Assembly (NCBI RefSeq): GCF_025642785.1
Contig: NZ_JANZKU010000026.1
Location: 1 to 61,546, forward strand
Direction of reading: 5' to 3'
DNA: 61,546 bases
From: Pseudomonas sp. RIT-PI-AD
GTDB taxonomy: Bacteria; Pseudomonadota; Gammaproteobacteria; Pseudomonadales; Pseudomonadaceae
Position numbers and translations under genes: made by a program. Positions 25,200-33,807 of this stretch are shown one piece after another. Below the pieces are notes generated by a model. It ran no database searches, was not told the origin of the DNA, and worked only from the letters and a program-made list of their open reading frames with translations. Numbering within the stretch: position 1 is the stretch's first letter; each line of letters begins with the position of its first letter.

Positions 25200-25862
25200 T
25201 TACAGGGCTTCCGGGACTTTCTGCGGACGTTCGTCGACCGTCGGGTAGCTCTGGTCCTGGGTGGTGCGCTCATATTCCGGCGACATCGACAGCTGCCAGA
25301 AGTGGATGGTCCCGACCATCATGTTCACCAGCACCAGCAGGCCCACGGCCAGCACCGAGGTGGAGAACAGCGCGCCTTTCTGATGGGGAATGCGCATGAA
25401 GCGTGGCAGGCCCACGTAGAGCAGGAATGCGGAGTACACCGAGGCTGCCCCGAGGATCGCGATCGCCAGCCAGCGGCTCGGGTAGAGCGCCGCGAGGCCG
25501 GCGATGTAGAACGGTGTCGAGACGTAGGCGATGAAGCCGATGCACTCGTTGAGGCTCGGCCGCGCATCGAAGGTACGGGTCATCCAGCGCACGAAGGCGC
25601 CCATGATCAGCACGCCGATGAGGATGGCGAAGTAGAGCAAGACGCAAAGCTGCAGGGCACTGGTGTTTTGCAGGTGGACATCTTCGTTCTTCACCAGGCT
25701 CCACCCGGTGTAGGTGGTGCCCACGTAAAGACTGACGGCGGGGATCAGCGCGAGCAGGAGCAGGTGGCCGAGGTAATGAAGGCCATTGCTCTTCTCGTCC
25801 TGGCGTATATCGTCCCATGCACGCTCTGGACGGGTGAACAGTGAAACGAAATGGGGAGTCAT
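25200..25862 (-). CDS. Yip1-family membrane protein, copy 1
   Basis: This 220-residue protein has five or so hydrophobic helices after a conserved L-F-T-R-P-E-R-A-W-D-D-I-R N-terminus, characteristic of the Yip1/DUF1282 family. A polar C-terminal tail of about 30 residues is not shared with copy 2. The ATG at 25862 has an AGGAGG site. It is downstream of a close paralogue on the same strand. The bacterial function is unknown. Confidence 0.85.
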   Translation of the reverse strand: MTPHFVSLFTRPERAWDDIRQDEKSNGLHYLGHLLLLALIPAVSLYVGTTYTGWSLVKNEDVHLQNTSALQLCVLLYFAILIGVLIMGAFVRWMTRTFDARPSLNECIGFIAYVSTPFYIAGLAALYPSRWLAIAILGAASVYSAFLLYVGLPRFMRIPHQKGALFSTSVLAVGLLVLVNMMVGTIHFWQLSMSPEYERTTQDQSYPTVDERPQKVPEAL

Positions 25863-25989
25863 ACGAGGCCTCCTTAGCAGCCTGTGATACATCCTGGCGG
25901 CCGATGAAGGCGGCTGCCTTAATTCCTTAGACGGCGTGAGGAGAAAGGGTTTCAATCCTTTGCGCGGCGAAAACCGCCGTCGTAGAAAC

Positions 25990-26018
25990 GCCGAGGCCGC
26001 CTCGTGGGCGGCCTCGGC
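25990..26018 (-). terminator. Strong hairpin between the Yip1 genes
   Basis: GCCGAGGCCGCC (25990-26001) pairs with GGCGGCCTCGGC (26007-26018) around 5 nt. No U tract follows on the minus strand, so termination may be partial. Confidence 0.55.
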
Positions 26019-26036
26019 TCGAGCGGGTTGCAGCCT

Positions 26037-26636
26037 TCAGCGGATGTATACCGGGCCGACCCCCAGCCCCCAGACGATCACCGAGAGCGCGATCATCGCC
26101 ACCAGCACCACCAGGCCCACCGCCAGCACCGAGCTGGAAAACAGGAAGCCTTCGTCCGACGGGATGTTCATGAAGGTGGGCAGGCCCACGTACAGCAGAT
26201 AGACCGTGTAGCAGATGGCCGCCGTGCCGATGAACATCGCCAGCCACAGGTGCGGGTAGATCGCGGCGATCCCGCCGATGAACAGCGGGGTCGCGCAATA
26301 GGCCGCGAACACCACGCACTCGGTGAAGGTGGGGTTGGCATCGTAGGTGCGCGCCATCCAGTGCATGAAGGCGCCCATCAGGGCCACGCCGCCGAGCATC
26401 GCCAGGTAGGCCAGCACGGTCATTTGCAAGGCGCTGTCCTGCGTCAGCAGCACCGGTTCGCGGCTGCCGATGGCCCAGCCGACCTGGGTGGTGCCGATAT
26501 AGGCGGATACGACGGGAATCGCGGCCAGGATCAGAACATGGGTGAGATACATGTGGCCGATGCTTTCTTCCTCGCCGCGAATTTCCTGCCATTCGCGGTC
26601 CGGATGGGTGAAGAGCCCCAAGACGTGATGGATCAT
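26037..26636 (-). CDS. Yip1-family membrane protein, copy 2
   Basis: This 199-residue multi-pass protein is paralogous to the product of 25200-25862, sharing L-F-T-H-P-D-R-E-W, the A-L-Q-x-x-V-L-x-Y tract, M-G-A-F-x-x-W-M-x-R-T-Y/F-D-A and the L-L-Y-V-G-L-P-x-F-M stretch. ATG at 26636 is preferred to a GTG 9 bp upstream because AGGAGG is then well placed. It ends without the polar tail of copy 1. Confidence 0.85.
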   Translation of the reverse strand: MIHHVLGLFTHPDREWQEIRGEEESIGHMYLTHVLILAAIPVVSAYIGTTQVGWAIGSREPVLLTQDSALQMTVLAYLAMLGGVALMGAFMHWMARTYDANPTFTECVVFAAYCATPLFIGGIAAIYPHLWLAMFIGTAAICYTVYLLYVGLPTFMNIPSDEGFLFSSSVLAVGLVVLVAMIALSVIVWGLGVGPVYIR

Positions 26637-26798
26637 GCTGAACACCTCCTCATTATTATGAGGCCGCCCCCCAGCGAACGTCGGGAGCGCATGACCAGCG
26701 CCTCCCGCAGCCCGGCCGACACATGCGACCTTAAGCCGCAGTATAGGTCGCTGGAGACCGCGCGGGCCGGGCCTTTAGAGCAAATGGACCTCAACCCG

Positions 26799-27407
26799 TC
26801 AGCGGTAATAGCGTTGCAGAATTTCCATGGCGAGATTGATCGATTGCAGTCGGGCGGTGCTGCCGCCGCGATCCGGGTGATGCAGGCTGACCAACTGACG
26901 GTAGCGCTGCTTGATCAGCGTCAGGTCCAGGCGGCGACTCCGTTCGTCCAGCTCGAACAGGGCCAGGGCCGCCTGCTTCTCGTCGCCCCCCTGCATGCGC
27001 GACCAGAAGCTTTCCATCAGCTTCTCCACGTCGCGTTCGGAGGTCTCGCGCAGGTGGCGCAGGTCGAGGTAATAGTCGCGCAGCGGATCCCGTTCGCTCA
27101 GGTTGGCCGTGCCCGGCTGGAACGGCAGCAGGCGCACGCATAGCGGGCTGATGGAGAGGTGCGCGCGGCCTTCGCCCCAGAGCCGGTCGCGCAGGCGATA
27201 CAGGGCGTTGAACAGGAGGAAGTGGGTGCGGAACAGCACCAGCTTGTCGTCCAGGCCGCAGTGCGGGATGTGGGTCGAGTGGCGCGCCTTGAGCCGTTGG
27301 ATGAGCGCGTATTCGCTCAGCCCTTCCGGCGTGGCGTCGAGCAGTTCCAGCGCCTGATCGGCGAGGTCCAGCGATGGGTCGAGGTCGGGCAGGCGCGGAT
27401 CGTTCAT
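26799..27407 (-). CDS. DnaJ-related protein with C-terminal J domain
   Basis: This 202-residue protein has an N-terminal DNAJ_related domain and a short C-terminal J domain containing H-H-P-D-R-G-G. The H-P-D tripeptide is the Hsp70-stimulating motif, so it should act as a DnaK co-chaperone. It is divergent from ttcA. Confidence 0.85.
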   Translation of the reverse strand: MNDPRLPDLDPSLDLADQALELLDATPEGLSEYALIQRLKARHSTHIPHCGLDDKLVLFRTHFLLFNALYRLRDRLWGEGRAHLSISPLCVRLLPFQPGTANLSERDPLRDYYLDLRHLRETSERDVEKLMESFWSRMQGGDEKQAALALFELDERSRRLDLTLIKQRYRQLVSLHHPDRGGSTARLQSINLAMEILQRYYR

Positions 27408-27503
27408 CGGCCGAGCCTAACATGCCCGCGGCGGGGCTGGGGCGGAGGGCGCTTTGTGCGTAAAATAGCCGGTTTTTCGTACCCTTTCGGATTCCAGCGC
27501 ACC

Positions 27504-28328
27504 ATGGGCACCCTCTCGGTCAACCAGAACAAACTGCAGAAACGCCTGCGCCGCCAGGCCGGCGAGGCCATCGCCGACTTCAACATGATCGAGGACGGCG
27601 ACAAGGTGATGGTCTGCCTGTCGGGCGGCAAGGACAGCTACAGCATGCTCGACATCCTGCTCTACCTGCAGAAGGTGGCGCCGATCCGCTTCGACATCGT
27701 CGCGGTGAACATGGACCAGAAGCAGCCGGGCTTCCCCGAGCACGTGTTGCCCGCCTACCTGGAGTCGATCGGCGTCGAGTACCACATCGTCGAGAAGGAC
27801 ACCTACTCGGTGGTGAAGGAAAAGATTCCCGAGGGCAAGACCACCTGCTCGCTCTGCTCGCGCCTGCGCCGCGGCACCCTGTACACCTTCGCCGACGAGA
27901 TCGGCGCGACCAAGATGGCCCTGGGGCACCACCGCGACGACATCCTCGAAACCTTCTTCCTCAACCTGTTCTTCGGCGGCACCCTCAAGGCGATGCCGCC
28001 CAAGCTGCGCGCGGACGACGGGCGCAACGTGGTCATCCGCCCGCTGGCCTATTGCAGCGAGAAGGACATCGAGGCTTATTCGGTGCTCAAGGGGTTCCCG
28101 ATCATCCCCTGCAACCTCTGTGGCTCCCAGGAGAACCTGCAACGCCAGGTGGTCAAGGACATGCTGCTGGAATGGGAGCGCAAGTCGCCCGGGCGCACCG
28201 AGATCATGTTCCGCGCCCTGCAGAACGTGGTCCCCTCGCAACTCGCCGACCGCAACCTGTTCGACTTCGTCAACCTGCGCATCGACGAAAGCGCCACTCC
28301 GCGCTTCCTGGATGTGATGAATCTCTGA
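27504..28328 (+). CDS. ttcA: tRNA 2-thiocytidine biosynthesis protein TtcA
   Basis: This 274-residue enzyme thiolates C32 of certain tRNAs. It has the PP-loop S-G-G-K-D-S (about 41-46) and two C-x-x-C pairs, C-S-L-C and C-N-L-C, which hold the [4Fe-4S] cluster. The ATG at 27504 gives the family N-terminus ([11 protein letters not shown]). A TAAAAT -10-like element at about 27460 may belong to its promoter. Confidence 0.95.
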   Translation: MGTLSVNQNKLQKRLRRQAGEAIADFNMIEDGDKVMVCLSGGKDSYSMLDILLYLQKVAPIRFDIVAVNMDQKQPGFPEHVLPAYLESIGVEYHIVEKDTYSVVKEKIPEGKTTCSLCSRLRRGTLYTFADEIGATKMALGHHRDDILETFFLNLFFGGTLKAMPPKLRADDGRNVVIRPLAYCSEKDIEAYSVLKGFPIIPCNLCGSQENLQRQVVKDMLLEWERKSPGRTEIMFRALQNVVPSQLADRNLFDFVNLRIDESATPRFLDVMNL

Positions 28329-28621
28329 GCACCCGCCGGCGTCCTGGACAGGGCGCCTTGGTCCGGCCAGTGCGCCTGGCGGAATACCGGCGCCCGGCGG
28401 CGCTTCGCCGAATGGCGCCCGCTACGCCGCGTGACGCGCTTCCGCAGGGGCGCCTGGCCTTGGCTCGACGGCTCCTCGCCCGGCGCGCTGCGTTCGCCTT
28501 CGAGATTTTCGAGGGAGCCTTGCCCGGCATCGGCGGTCTGAAAGGCGACGCTTTTTCGCAGAACCGCCCCGGATCGCGCCGTTGTCAGCGGCAGCCCCGG
28601 GCGTCACCGACAGGAACAGGC

Positions 28622-29293
28622 ATGCGTGACTACTCGTGGTTGAATGAATTCTGTCTGAACCGTTTCGGTTCCCAGGCGGCCCTGGAGGCGCGGCTGCCGC
28701 GGCCCAAGTCCGATGCCGAGCTGCGTGCGCTGGACGACGACCGTTACCTGTCCCTGCTCGCGCTGCGGGTCTTTCGCGCCGGCCTCAAGCACAGCCTGGT
28801 GGACGCCAAGTGGCCGGCCTTCGAGGAAGTGTTCTTCGGCTTCGACCCGGAGAAGGTGGTGTTGATGGGCGCCGAGCACATCGAGCGGCTGATGCAGGAT
28901 GCCCGCTTGATCCGTTACCTCGGCAAGCTGAAGAGCGTGCCGCGCAATGCCCAGATGATCCTGGACGTGGTCAAGACCAGCGGCCGCTTCGGCCATTTCA
29001 TCGCCGACTGGCCGTCCACGGACATCGTCGGCCTGTGGAAATACCTGGCCCGGCATGGTAACCAGCTGGGCGGGCTGTCGGCGCCGCGCTTTCTGCGCAT
29101 GGCCGGCAAGGACACCTTCCTGCCCACCGAGGACGTGGTGGCCGCGCTCAAGGCCCAGGAAGTGATCGACAAGGCGCCCACCAGCCTGAAGGACCTCGCC
29201 GCCGTGCAGACGGCGTTCAACCGCTGGCACGCGGAGAGCGGCCGCCCGTTCTGCCAGCTGTCGGTGATGCTGGCGCATACGGTCAACCACTGA
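28622..29293 (+). CDS. DNA-3-methyladenine glycosylase I-like protein
   Basis: This 223-residue protein has the adenine-glycosylase fold elements of the Tag family, including A-R-L-I-R-Y, K-L-K-S-V-P-R-N-A, F-G-H-F-I-A-D-W-P and G-P/A-P-R-F-L-R-M-A-G-K-D-T-F-L-P. The N-terminal cysteine of the Tag zinc snap is not evident, so it may be a zinc-free subfamily. It would excise 3-methyladenine from DNA if active. The ATG at 28622 follows CAGGAA. Confidence 0.65.
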   Translation: MRDYSWLNEFCLNRFGSQAALEARLPRPKSDAELRALDDDRYLSLLALRVFRAGLKHSLVDAKWPAFEEVFFGFDPEKVVLMGAEHIERLMQDARLIRYLGKLKSVPRNAQMILDVVKTSGRFGHFIADWPSTDIVGLWKYLARHGNQLGGLSAPRFLRMAGKDTFLPTEDVVAALKAQEVIDKAPTSLKDLAAVQTAFNRWHAESGRPFCQLSVMLAHTVNH

Positions 29294-29341
29294 AACCGTC
29301 CGGGCCTGGGCCCGGCAGCCTGGCCGAGGAGGCGGGCGATC

Positions 29342-30112
29342 ATGGAAGACGAGCAGTTGCATGCCCTAATGCGCGCGGTGCTGCGCGCCGATCGTATCCT
29401 GATCGTCACCGGCGCCGGGCTTTCCGCGGACTCCGGGCTGCCGACCTACCGTGGCCTGGGTGGTCTCTACAATGGCTTGACCGCCGAGGGTCTGCCGATC
29501 GAGACGGCGCTCTCCGGCCCCATGCTGCGGCGTGATCCTGCCTTGTGCTGGAAATACCTCGCCGAACTGGGGCGCGCCTGCCTCGGCGCCGAGCCCAACG
29601 CCGCGCATCGCGCCATCGCCGAGTTGCAGCGGCGCAAACCCGGTTGCTGGGTGCTGACCCAGAACATCGACGGCTTCCACCGCCGCGCCGGTTCGCCGCC
29701 GGAGCGACTGATCGAAATCCACGGGACGCTCGAACCGCTGTTCTGCCAGTCGTGCGGACAAGTCGACGCCGGTCTCGACGTGCATGTGCAGCGGCCGTTG
29801 CCGCCCCGGTGCGCGCAGTGCGGCGGGGTGCTGCGGCCGCCCGTGGTGCTGTTCGAAGAGATGTTGCCGGAAACCGCGCTGGAAACCCTGTATGGTGAGC
29901 TGCGCGAAGGGTTCGAGCTGGGCATCAGCATCGGCACCACCGCGAGTTTTCCTTATATCGCCGAGCCCTTGCTGCTCATCCAGCGCGCCGGCGGCCTCAT
30001 CGCCGAGATCAATCCGGGCACCACCGCGCTGAGCGAGCGGGTCGATATAAAGATGAAAGGACGCGCCTTAGACATCATGTCGCAGCTTTTAGGTCACTCT
30101 TTATCGGAATAA
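29342..30112 (+). CDS. NAD-dependent protein deacylase (sirtuin)
   Basis: This 256-residue Sir2 protein has the NAD-binding G-A-G-L-S-A-D-S-G-L-P-T-Y-R, Q-N-I-D-G-F-H, catalytic His in I-E-I-H-G-T-L, zinc-binding C-x-x-C pairs (C-Q-S-C and C-A-Q-C), and G-T-T and I-N-P segments. It removes acyl groups from lysines and consumes NAD. Its ATG (29342) is 48 bp downstream of the tag-like gene, so they may be cotranscribed. Confidence 0.92.
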   Translation: MEDEQLHALMRAVLRADRILIVTGAGLSADSGLPTYRGLGGLYNGLTAEGLPIETALSGPMLRRDPALCWKYLAELGRACLGAEPNAAHRAIAELQRRKPGCWVLTQNIDGFHRRAGSPPERLIEIHGTLEPLFCQSCGQVDAGLDVHVQRPLPPRCAQCGGVLRPPVVLFEEMLPETALETLYGELREGFELGISIGTTASFPYIAEPLLLIQRAGGLIAEINPGTTALSERVDIKMKGRALDIMSQLLGHSLSE

Positions 30113-30177
30113 ATTTGCATAACCGGCCTTCACAAGGCAGAGTGGCGCATCTTAAAAAGCAGACGAAGGCCGTGCCC

Positions 30178-30819
30178 ATGCTTAAGTGCTTCGCACCCCT
30201 GGTCCCTCTTTCGATGGTGTTTTTACTGGCCGCCTGTGCCGGACCCTCGATACAGCAGCAGTCCCAGACCCCTTTCACGCCCCGTGTGGCCAAGGTCAGT
30301 CAGCCGGTGTTCCCGGAGATGCCCGAGCCGAGCGTGGAGAAGTTCGACGAACTGCCGAACGATGAATCCTACGAATTGCCTTCCCTGGCCGACAGCATCC
30401 TCGATCGCGGTTTCCAATTGATCGGAACCCCGTATCGCTTCGGCGGCCGCTCCCTGAAGACCGGTTTCGATTGCAGTGGCTTCGTCAGCTACCTGTTCAA
30501 CGAAAAAGCTGGCATCCAGCTGCCGCGCTCCACCCGCGAGATGATCAACCTCGACGCGCCGTTGATTTCGCGCAACGACCTGGAGCCGGGCGACATCGTC
30601 TTCTTCAACGACCGCGGTCGCGGCCGTGTCAGCCATACCGGCATCTACATCGGCGACGACCAATTCATCCATTCCTCCAGCCGCCGCAGCGGCGGGGTTC
30701 GGGTGGACAGCCTGGACGACGGCTACTGGCGTTCCAGCTTCATCGAAGCCAAGCGTGTCCTGGCCCAGGCGGCTCCCGCAGCCGCCACTATCGCCAGCCG
30801 CGGCCCCCTGCATCGCTGA
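30178..30819 (+). CDS. NlpC/P60 lipoprotein, copy 1
   Basis: This 213-residue lipoprotein has a signal peptide ending in lipobox L-L-A-A-C (Cys20). Its NlpC/P60 domain has Cys99 (F-D-C-S-G-F), His in V-S-H-T-G-I-Y and a further His in F-I-H-S. It should be an outer-membrane-anchored cell-wall endopeptidase of the Spr/MepS type. ATG 30178 is chosen for the signal peptide. A paralogue follows 80 bp downstream. Confidence 0.9.
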   Translation: MLKCFAPLVPLSMVFLLAACAGPSIQQQSQTPFTPRVAKVSQPVFPEMPEPSVEKFDELPNDESYELPSLADSILDRGFQLIGTPYRFGGRSLKTGFDCSGFVSYLFNEKAGIQLPRSTREMINLDAPLISRNDLEPGDIVFFNDRGRGRVSHTGIYIGDDQFIHSSSRRSGGVRVDSLDDGYWRSSFIEAKRVLAQAAPAAATIASRGPLHR

Positions 30820-30899
30820 ACCCGAACGCTGGCGCGGGGCTTGCCTCCGCGCCGGCCAGACGGCAGAGTAGCCGCACCCGGCCCTGGACTGATCAGCCC

Positions 30900-31433
30900 A
30901 TGCCTCTTTCGTCTCGCGTAGTCATGCTCTGCCTCGCCGCGCTGCTCACCGCCTGCGCGAGCAAGGCGCCTCCCGTCAAATCCGTCGCGCCGGTCTTCAC
31001 CGCGCCGCCGCTCGGCCAGTTCTCGCCGGTGGCCGAGGATGTGCTGTTCCGCGCCATTGGCCTGGTGGGTACCCCTTATCGCTATGGCGGCAACACCCCG
31101 GATGGCGGTTTCGATTGCAGCGGTCTGATCGGCTACGTCTATCGTGACGCCGTGGGCATCGTCCTGCCACGTTCCACCCGCGAAATGAACGCCATGCGCT
31201 CCGCCAACGTCGGGCGCGACGCGCTGGTGCCGGGCGACCTGGTGTTCTTCGCCACCGCCGGCGGCGGCAAGGTCAGCCATGCCGGCATCTACGTCGGCGA
31301 GGGGCGTTTCGTCCACGCGCCCGCCAGCGGCGGCACGGTGCGCCTGGACAGCCTGGCCAGCGCCTATTGGCAGCGCAATTTCCTCAGCGCCAAGCGCATC
31401 ATCGACGACGCCCGGCTCGCGCGCACGCCCTGA
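30900..31433 (+). CDS. NlpC/P60 lipoprotein, copy 2
   Basis: This 177-residue protein has lipobox L-L-T-A-C (Cys19) and an NlpC/P60 domain with Cys73 (F-D-C-S-G-L), His in V-S-H-A-G-I-Y and His in F-V-H-A-P. It is shorter than copy 1 in the linker between lipid anchor and domain. The tandem arrangement suggests duplication, perhaps with division of labour in murein remodelling. Confidence 0.9.
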   Translation: MPLSSRVVMLCLAALLTACASKAPPVKSVAPVFTAPPLGQFSPVAEDVLFRAIGLVGTPYRYGGNTPDGGFDCSGLIGYVYRDAVGIVLPRSTREMNAMRSANVGRDALVPGDLVFFATAGGGKVSHAGIYVGEGRFVHAPASGGTVRLDSLASAYWQRNFLSAKRIIDDARLARTP

Positions 31434-31521
31434 GACCAGCCCCGTGGGCCGCGGGACAGCCTGCCGCTTTCGCGGCTAGCGTGCCATCGCTTACCGGCCC
31501 GACGGGCCAAGATTCCATGCC

Positions 31522-31842
31522 ATGAACGAACCGATCCGCTTGCCGCCCCAGCCGGATGCCTGCGAACTGTGCCGGCGGGCCTCGCCGCTGACCCGCCACC
31601 ACCTGATTCCCAAATCCCTGCACGGCAAGCTCTACATCCGCAAGCGCTATACGCGCCAGGAGCGGGTCAGCGCGACCCTTTGGGTCTGTCGCGCCTGTCA
31701 CAACCATATCCATGCCACCTTCGGCGAGCGGGAACTGGCCCTGACCTACAACAGCCGCGACGCCCTGATGGCGGACGAACGCATCCGTGGTTTCGTCGAG
31801 TGGCTGGCAGGCAAGCCGCCGGGCTTCAAGCCGAAGACCTGA
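31522..31842 (+). CDS. Small HNH-type protein
   Basis: This 106-residue protein has C-E-L-C, an R-H-H-L-I-P-K-S motif and C-R-A-C-H-N-H-I-H, which together form a zinc-supported HNH (beta-beta-alpha metal) fold. Similar solitary small HNH proteins are common in Pseudomonas; nuclease activity is predicted but its target is unknown. No mobile element or methylase accompanies it. Confidence 0.8.
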   Translation: MNEPIRLPPQPDACELCRRASPLTRHHLIPKSLHGKLYIRKRYTRQERVSATLWVCRACHNHIHATFGERELALTYNSRDALMADERIRGFVEWLAGKPPGFKPKT

Positions 31843-32102
31843 CGGCGGCCGTGAGGGGTGCTCGGGAAAGCGGTGCCAGCCGCAGCGTTTCGCGGTGTCC
31901 CGATGTTCGATCGCGGGCCGGCAGCGGAGGGCATCCCCCCACCAACGGGTACTGCCCTGCGTCTTCAGGCGAGCGCGCCTCGAGATTCCGCGGTCAGGGG
32001 GGAGGGCAAGCTGGCCTGTGGCGAACCAGGTCCTGCCGTGGCGCATGCCGGCGGACCGCCTGCCGTAGTCGCCCTGTCCGCTACCCTGGCGTCAGGGGTC
32101 AA
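31843..32102. other. 260-bp convergent intergenic region
   Basis: It lies between the HNH gene and the small secreted protein gene on the other strand. I see no supported gene or strong terminator in it. Confidence 0.5.
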
Positions 32103-32486
32103 TCAGCACGTCGAGCCCGGGATCGGTTTGCCCGAATTCAGATCGATACCCAGGGAGCAGCGGTACTGGGCGTCTTCCGTGCGAATGCATTCGAACTGGC
32201 TGTTGCGGCGGGCGCGGACCCGCGTCTCGGTGCCCTCCGTACATGCATCATGGATGTCCGGTCCGATGGCTTCGAACAGGACGCGGGCAGCATCGTCCTC
32301 GATGCCGATCGCCAATTTGCGATCTCTCTTACTCGCGGGGATGGGGTCGCTGAGCTCGCCCCCGTAGATTTTGTAAGTACCCTGGAAGGATCGGTAATCG
32401 GGAGCGTCTTTTACCCCGTCTTCACTGGAAGACGCCGCGATGGCCAAGGCATTGGAGAACAGTAGATAGAAGCCGATAAATTTCAT
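32103..32486 (-). CDS. Small periplasmic four-cysteine protein, putative immunity protein
   Basis: Starting at ATG 32486 the protein has 127 residues with a signal peptide (M-K-F-I-G-F-Y-L-L-F-S-N-A-L-A-I-A-A). The mature part of about 105 residues has four cysteines (D-A-C, F-E-C, Y-R-C, S-T-C), suggesting two disulfides in the periplasm. A TTG at 32495 overlapping the upstream stop is an alternative start. It follows a murein-endopeptidase-like gene within 10 bp and shares its lower G+C. I recognise no family. Export plus tight coupling to a leaderless wall hydrolase suggests an immunity protein. Confidence 0.65.
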   Translation of the reverse strand: MKFIGFYLLFSNALAIAASSSEDGVKDAPDYRSFQGTYKIYGGELSDPIPASKRDRKLAIGIEDDAARVLFEAIGPDIHDACTEGTETRVRARRNSQFECIRTEDAQYRCSLGIDLNSGKPIPGSTC

Positions 32487-32491
32487 GTTTT

Positions 32492-32941
32492 TCAATTCAG
32501 GATTTCCACATGTATATGGTTATCGTGCCCTGCGAGTTTTCTAACTCGCGGGATCGATACATCGTTGAAAAAGATATTCTTCACGAGGCCCGTTTGCCAA
32601 AACAGGTCTATCAGCCGGGCCGTGGCTTCCCGGTCGTATTGTGCGTGGAAATATTTAACAGGGATGTTTTCGCCATCCTTGCGAAGAGGTCTTACGTCCA
32701 CCTGTAACCCATTGCGATGAGATCTGTGATCTGACCGCGTGCCGTCAGCGAGGCTGATATTGCCGATGCCGATTTTACGGTCGTCTTGCATGACCCAGCG
32801 GTGCTCAACCAGAAAGATGAAGGTCAGTAACTTGGGATGGCCATAATGAGCCCTTCCCCTATCAGGCGTGCCATAAGGGTAATAACCCGCTTCCTCTGGT
32901 TTTTGCGGGAGCATGAAATAGCCCCGTGTATCGATAGGCAT
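32492..32941 (-). CDS. Leaderless MepA-like murein endopeptidase, putative antibacterial effector
   Basis: This 149-residue protein resembles the catalytic core of penicillin-insensitive murein endopeptidase (M74). S-H-R-N-G-L-Q-V-D-V-R gives the His-x6-Asp zinc ligands and D-N-H-I-H-V-E the H-x-H. Unlike MepA it has no signal peptide and is about half the length. ATG 32941 follows AAGGAA. Base composition is clearly lower in G+C than surrounding genes. A cytoplasmic wall hydrolase followed immediately by a secreted small protein is the arrangement of T6SS amidase/endopeptidase effector-immunity pairs. A phage-type lysin is the alternative. Confidence 0.75.
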   Translation of the reverse strand: MPIDTRGYFMLPQKPEEAGYYPYGTPDRGRAHYGHPKLLTFIFLVEHRWVMQDDRKIGIGNISLADGTRSDHRSHRNGLQVDVRPLRKDGENIPVKYFHAQYDREATARLIDLFWQTGLVKNIFFNDVSIPRVRKLAGHDNHIHVEILN

Positions 32942-33383
32942 GCTAATTCCTTTTATAGAACGGGCGGCCACTATAGAACCACGCTCTATTCCAATGCTGT
33001 GATGCTTCCAGCACTTCGCACGCGAGGGGTGACTGGCCTACGAGCGGTGCCATGTCCCGCGCTGGGCCTGCGAGGTGTGCCGCGAAAGCCTGCCGGAAGT
33101 GCCGCGGCGGGCCGTTAAGCAGCGAAGCGGTCGAATCGTTCCTGCGCGCTTTCAGTCGGCTCAGCCTGTGGCGGAACTGCCTCATGGGGTCGGTAACGAG
33201 GTGTCTGGCGGGTCAAAATCCATCCGCGTCCGACTCCGTCGCCTCCCCGTGCCGACCTCTGCCGGCACCGCCTTGCTGGAGAGCCGTGACCCTCTATTGC
33301 AGTCCTCGACGCCGGCGGCGCTGGCCGGGCCGGTCGCCCGCGTTGACGCCCCTGGCGCGAGTCTCTAACCTTCCCCGCTTGTT
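32942..33383. other. 442-bp region upstream of the cobalamin riboswitch
   Basis: It lies between divergent units: the effector-like gene and the cob operon. No gene is supported. The segment nearest 32942-33000 is AT-richer and probably holds the promoter of the minus-strand pair; the cob promoter should be close to 33384. Confidence 0.5.
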
Positions 33384-33541
33384 TCAGGTGCCCGCATGAC
33401 GGGTGAAACAGGGAAGCCGGTGCATTCTGCGAAGAGTCCGGCGCTGCCCCCGCAACGGTAGGCGAGCGAGCCCCATGACCCCGATCTCCGCGCGGGCGAC
33501 TGGCACGGCCCGCCCGCGAGCCCGGAGACCGGCCTGAAGCG
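33384..33541 (+). promoter_or_regulatory. Cobalamin (AdoCbl) riboswitch
   Basis: The element shows the conserved series: a GTTTCA/TGAAAC stem with GGTGCCC, GGGAAGCCGGTG, CCGGCGCTGCCCCCGCAACGG, and the B12 box AGCCCGGAGACCGGCCTG at 33519-33536. It lies 267 nt upstream of cobO on the same strand and should repress the cob operon when adenosylcobalamin is abundant. Confidence 0.93.
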
Positions 33542-33807
33542 ATCCAAGACCGTGCGGTGGGCGCGTGTCGGGCGAAGGCCGCTCGGGCCGCCTTCGCGCT
33601 CCTCCGCCGCGTGCCTTTCCCGCCGATGCCGCGTCCGGAGACCCTCGACTTGCGCATGCCTCATTCCCAACCGCCGGCCCTCGCCGCGCCGGGTGCGTGC
33701 CGGCTGTCGCGACTGGCATTGCCGCTTTTCCACCATCCGATCCCTGCTCCGGCGTCGCTCCTGTCGCTTGCCGGCGGCCGACGGAGCTATTCGATGACGA
33801 GGTCACG

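Noticed and set aside
33542-33807. A small gene between the riboswitch and cobO
   Set aside because: Several short frames exist, but none has a ribosome binding site, signal peptide, TM helix or metal-binding motif expected of a receptor or cobalt transporter subunit.
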